From positions 5,454 to 50,143 of the forward strand of contig MNCI01036164.1 of assembly GCA_015680685.1 (NCBI GenBank): a DNA stretch of 44,690 nt. Direction: 5' to 3'. Under the pieces are notes generated by a model, which did no database searches, was not told where the DNA came from, and worked only from the letters and a program-made list of their open reading frames with translations. Below are positions 43,561 to 44,690 of the stretch, one piece after another. The position numbers and the translations under genes were made by a program. Positions within the stretch are counted from its first letter, which is position 1. Every line of letters starts with the position of its first letter. Source of the stretch: Gnetum montanum. Taxonomy: Eukaryota; Streptophyta; Gnetopsida; Gnetales; Gnetaceae.

Positions 43561-44690
43561 TTCCAAAAATTGCTCCAATTCCAAAAATTGCTGCAATTTC
43601 CAAAAAGATGAATGTGTAAAACTTAATCATTTGTATTATTAGTACTTAGAAAAGGGCTCAAATTACAATATCAACCTACCATCCTTGCTCTTACACGCTC
43701 TAAGGATTCCTCGAGCATTTTCTCATAAAACTCGGCTTCTTGTAGTGTGGTTATGTGATGTGGGTCTGCCTCCAAGCACCTAAGATGTTATAATAGCAAA
43801 CAAATATAACAATTCATCAATACATGATATACACCAGCATTCACAAAATCAATGATATGTACAATTGGCTCTTCATGATCATCATTGATTACGCACAAAA
43901 GAAATTTCTACCACACTTGTCATGACCTAAAAACTTGGCTTTTTTGAAAATAAAAAACAATGCAAGGGGAGTGAGTAAAGGTATTCTGATTTGACTTATT
44001 TTCTGCTCACTTTTTAATAAATCTTACTTTTCACCTTCGGTTTTCATACGTACTGCCTTTGATCTTTTTTAAAGTGATGTGAGGAACCTCTTTTGACGCT
44101 GACAATGTTCTGCAGCAATGTTTAGACTATTCGCGTTTTCAATAATGTTAAGCTTGTAAACATATATGGTATGAAAAATCAGAAAAATAATTGCCTAAAA
44201 GCAAAACAAAGAGATCAATGCTTCAGAACAAGTAGTGCAAATATGCAATCTTAACAGCAAAATGTGTTGTCACTCTACTTGTGCTGTTTTCTAGGAAAGT
44301 AAGTCCAATATTACAGAAAAAAATATATTATTTTAGACATTTAGTTCTGTATGTAAGAAAAGAATATATTATTCATTTTGACCTAATCTTCGGTATGGTG
44401 TTTGCCGGCGATAACAGAAATTTTCATTTTCAATTGAAAGAATTTAAAAACAAAAACATAGACTCTCCGAACCTGAGTTTGTTTTCTGCTTGCAGCAGCT
44501 GTTGCTGCCATCTATTTATCTCCAGTTGGAGGTCCTGCATGGAGAAGTAAATCTAATTTGTCTGGATAAAATCCTTTTTCAAAAACAGCTGTACTGCATC
44601 ATCTGACTAAAATTACCTTAACAGAATACAGGAAAGAAAAGTTGACAAGAATCTCACCTCAACACTTTTTACATTGCCTGGGCTGGTGCT
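43555..44690 (-). pseudogene. MIKC*-type MADS-box gene relic, copy M2, cut by window end
   Basis: Minus-strand exons match copy M1: part of exon 2 (44658-44690), exon 3 (about 44473-44552, MQDLQLEINRWQQQLLQAEN then KL), exon 4 (43680-43779, same protein as M1) and a possible exon 5 (from 43590, QFLELEQFLEL then TAG at 43557-43555). The exon 3 donor is the standard AG|GT, giving Arg at the junction, while M1 has AA|GT and Lys. M2 also keeps CAG where M1 has CAA before the exon 3 DLQLEI. M2 is therefore the less decayed copy in this stretch. Exon 1 with the MADS domain lies beyond the window, so whether M2 is intact is unknown. Confidence 0.8.

Noticed and set aside
1-44690. CRISPR array, bacterial operon or prophage
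   Set aside because: No regular short direct repeats with unique spacers, no ribosome-binding sites or operons; all recognisable genes are plant retroelements and a spliced MADS-box gene.

Overview
The window looks like nuclear DNA from a land plant with a repeat-rich genome, probably outside the flowering plants. The reasons are plant-type retroelements (Ty3/gypsy with a tRNA-Asp primer site, decayed Ty1/copia, L1-type LINEs), an AT-rich background, and one gene relic of the MIKC* MADS-box class whose MADS domain resembles lycophyte, fern or gymnosperm members. The species cannot be fixed from sequence alone. I see no intact protein-coding gene and no RNA gene.

Layout. The window is two overlapping giant inverted repeats. 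Palindrome 1 has arms 1-20782 and 24091-40169, which are reverse complements of each other (about 98-99% identical where I compared by eye). They flank a 3.3 kb spacer (20783-24090) holding the MADS-box relic. Palindrome 2 is centred near 33.1 kb: 21.49-28.8 kb reappears inverted at 37.45-44.69 kb (about 96-97% identical), including a second MADS copy cut by the window end. Both fit an 18.1 kb quasi-palindromic unit 'P' (24091-42166; its inverted copy ends at 20782) alternating with MADS segments 'M': P(-) M(+) P(+) M(-).

Inside P, from its ends inward: an AT-rich segment; a decayed Ty1/copia gag-pol; a spacer; and an LTR of family C. The middle holds a stack of Ty3/gypsy-like LTRs (families A, B, C, D, all starting TGAT) and one gag gene with a tRNA-Asp primer-binding site. 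A 5'-truncated LINE sits in the outer LTR-C of both P copies with the same target-site duplication, so it is older than the duplication of P. A second, longer LINE (15208-19051) is only in the left arm, and the right arm keeps the empty site, so it is younger.

Decay. Almost all stop codons in the LINEs, in gag and in the MADS domain are CAG to TAG or TGG to TGA, as expected from deamination of methylated cytosine in plant heterochromatin. The MADS copy at 21123 carries such a stop at codon 18. Two deletions in the right arm carry locally copied filler DNA. One 422-bp piece (1906-2327), bounded by single Ns, is inverted relative to all other copies and is probably an assembly error.
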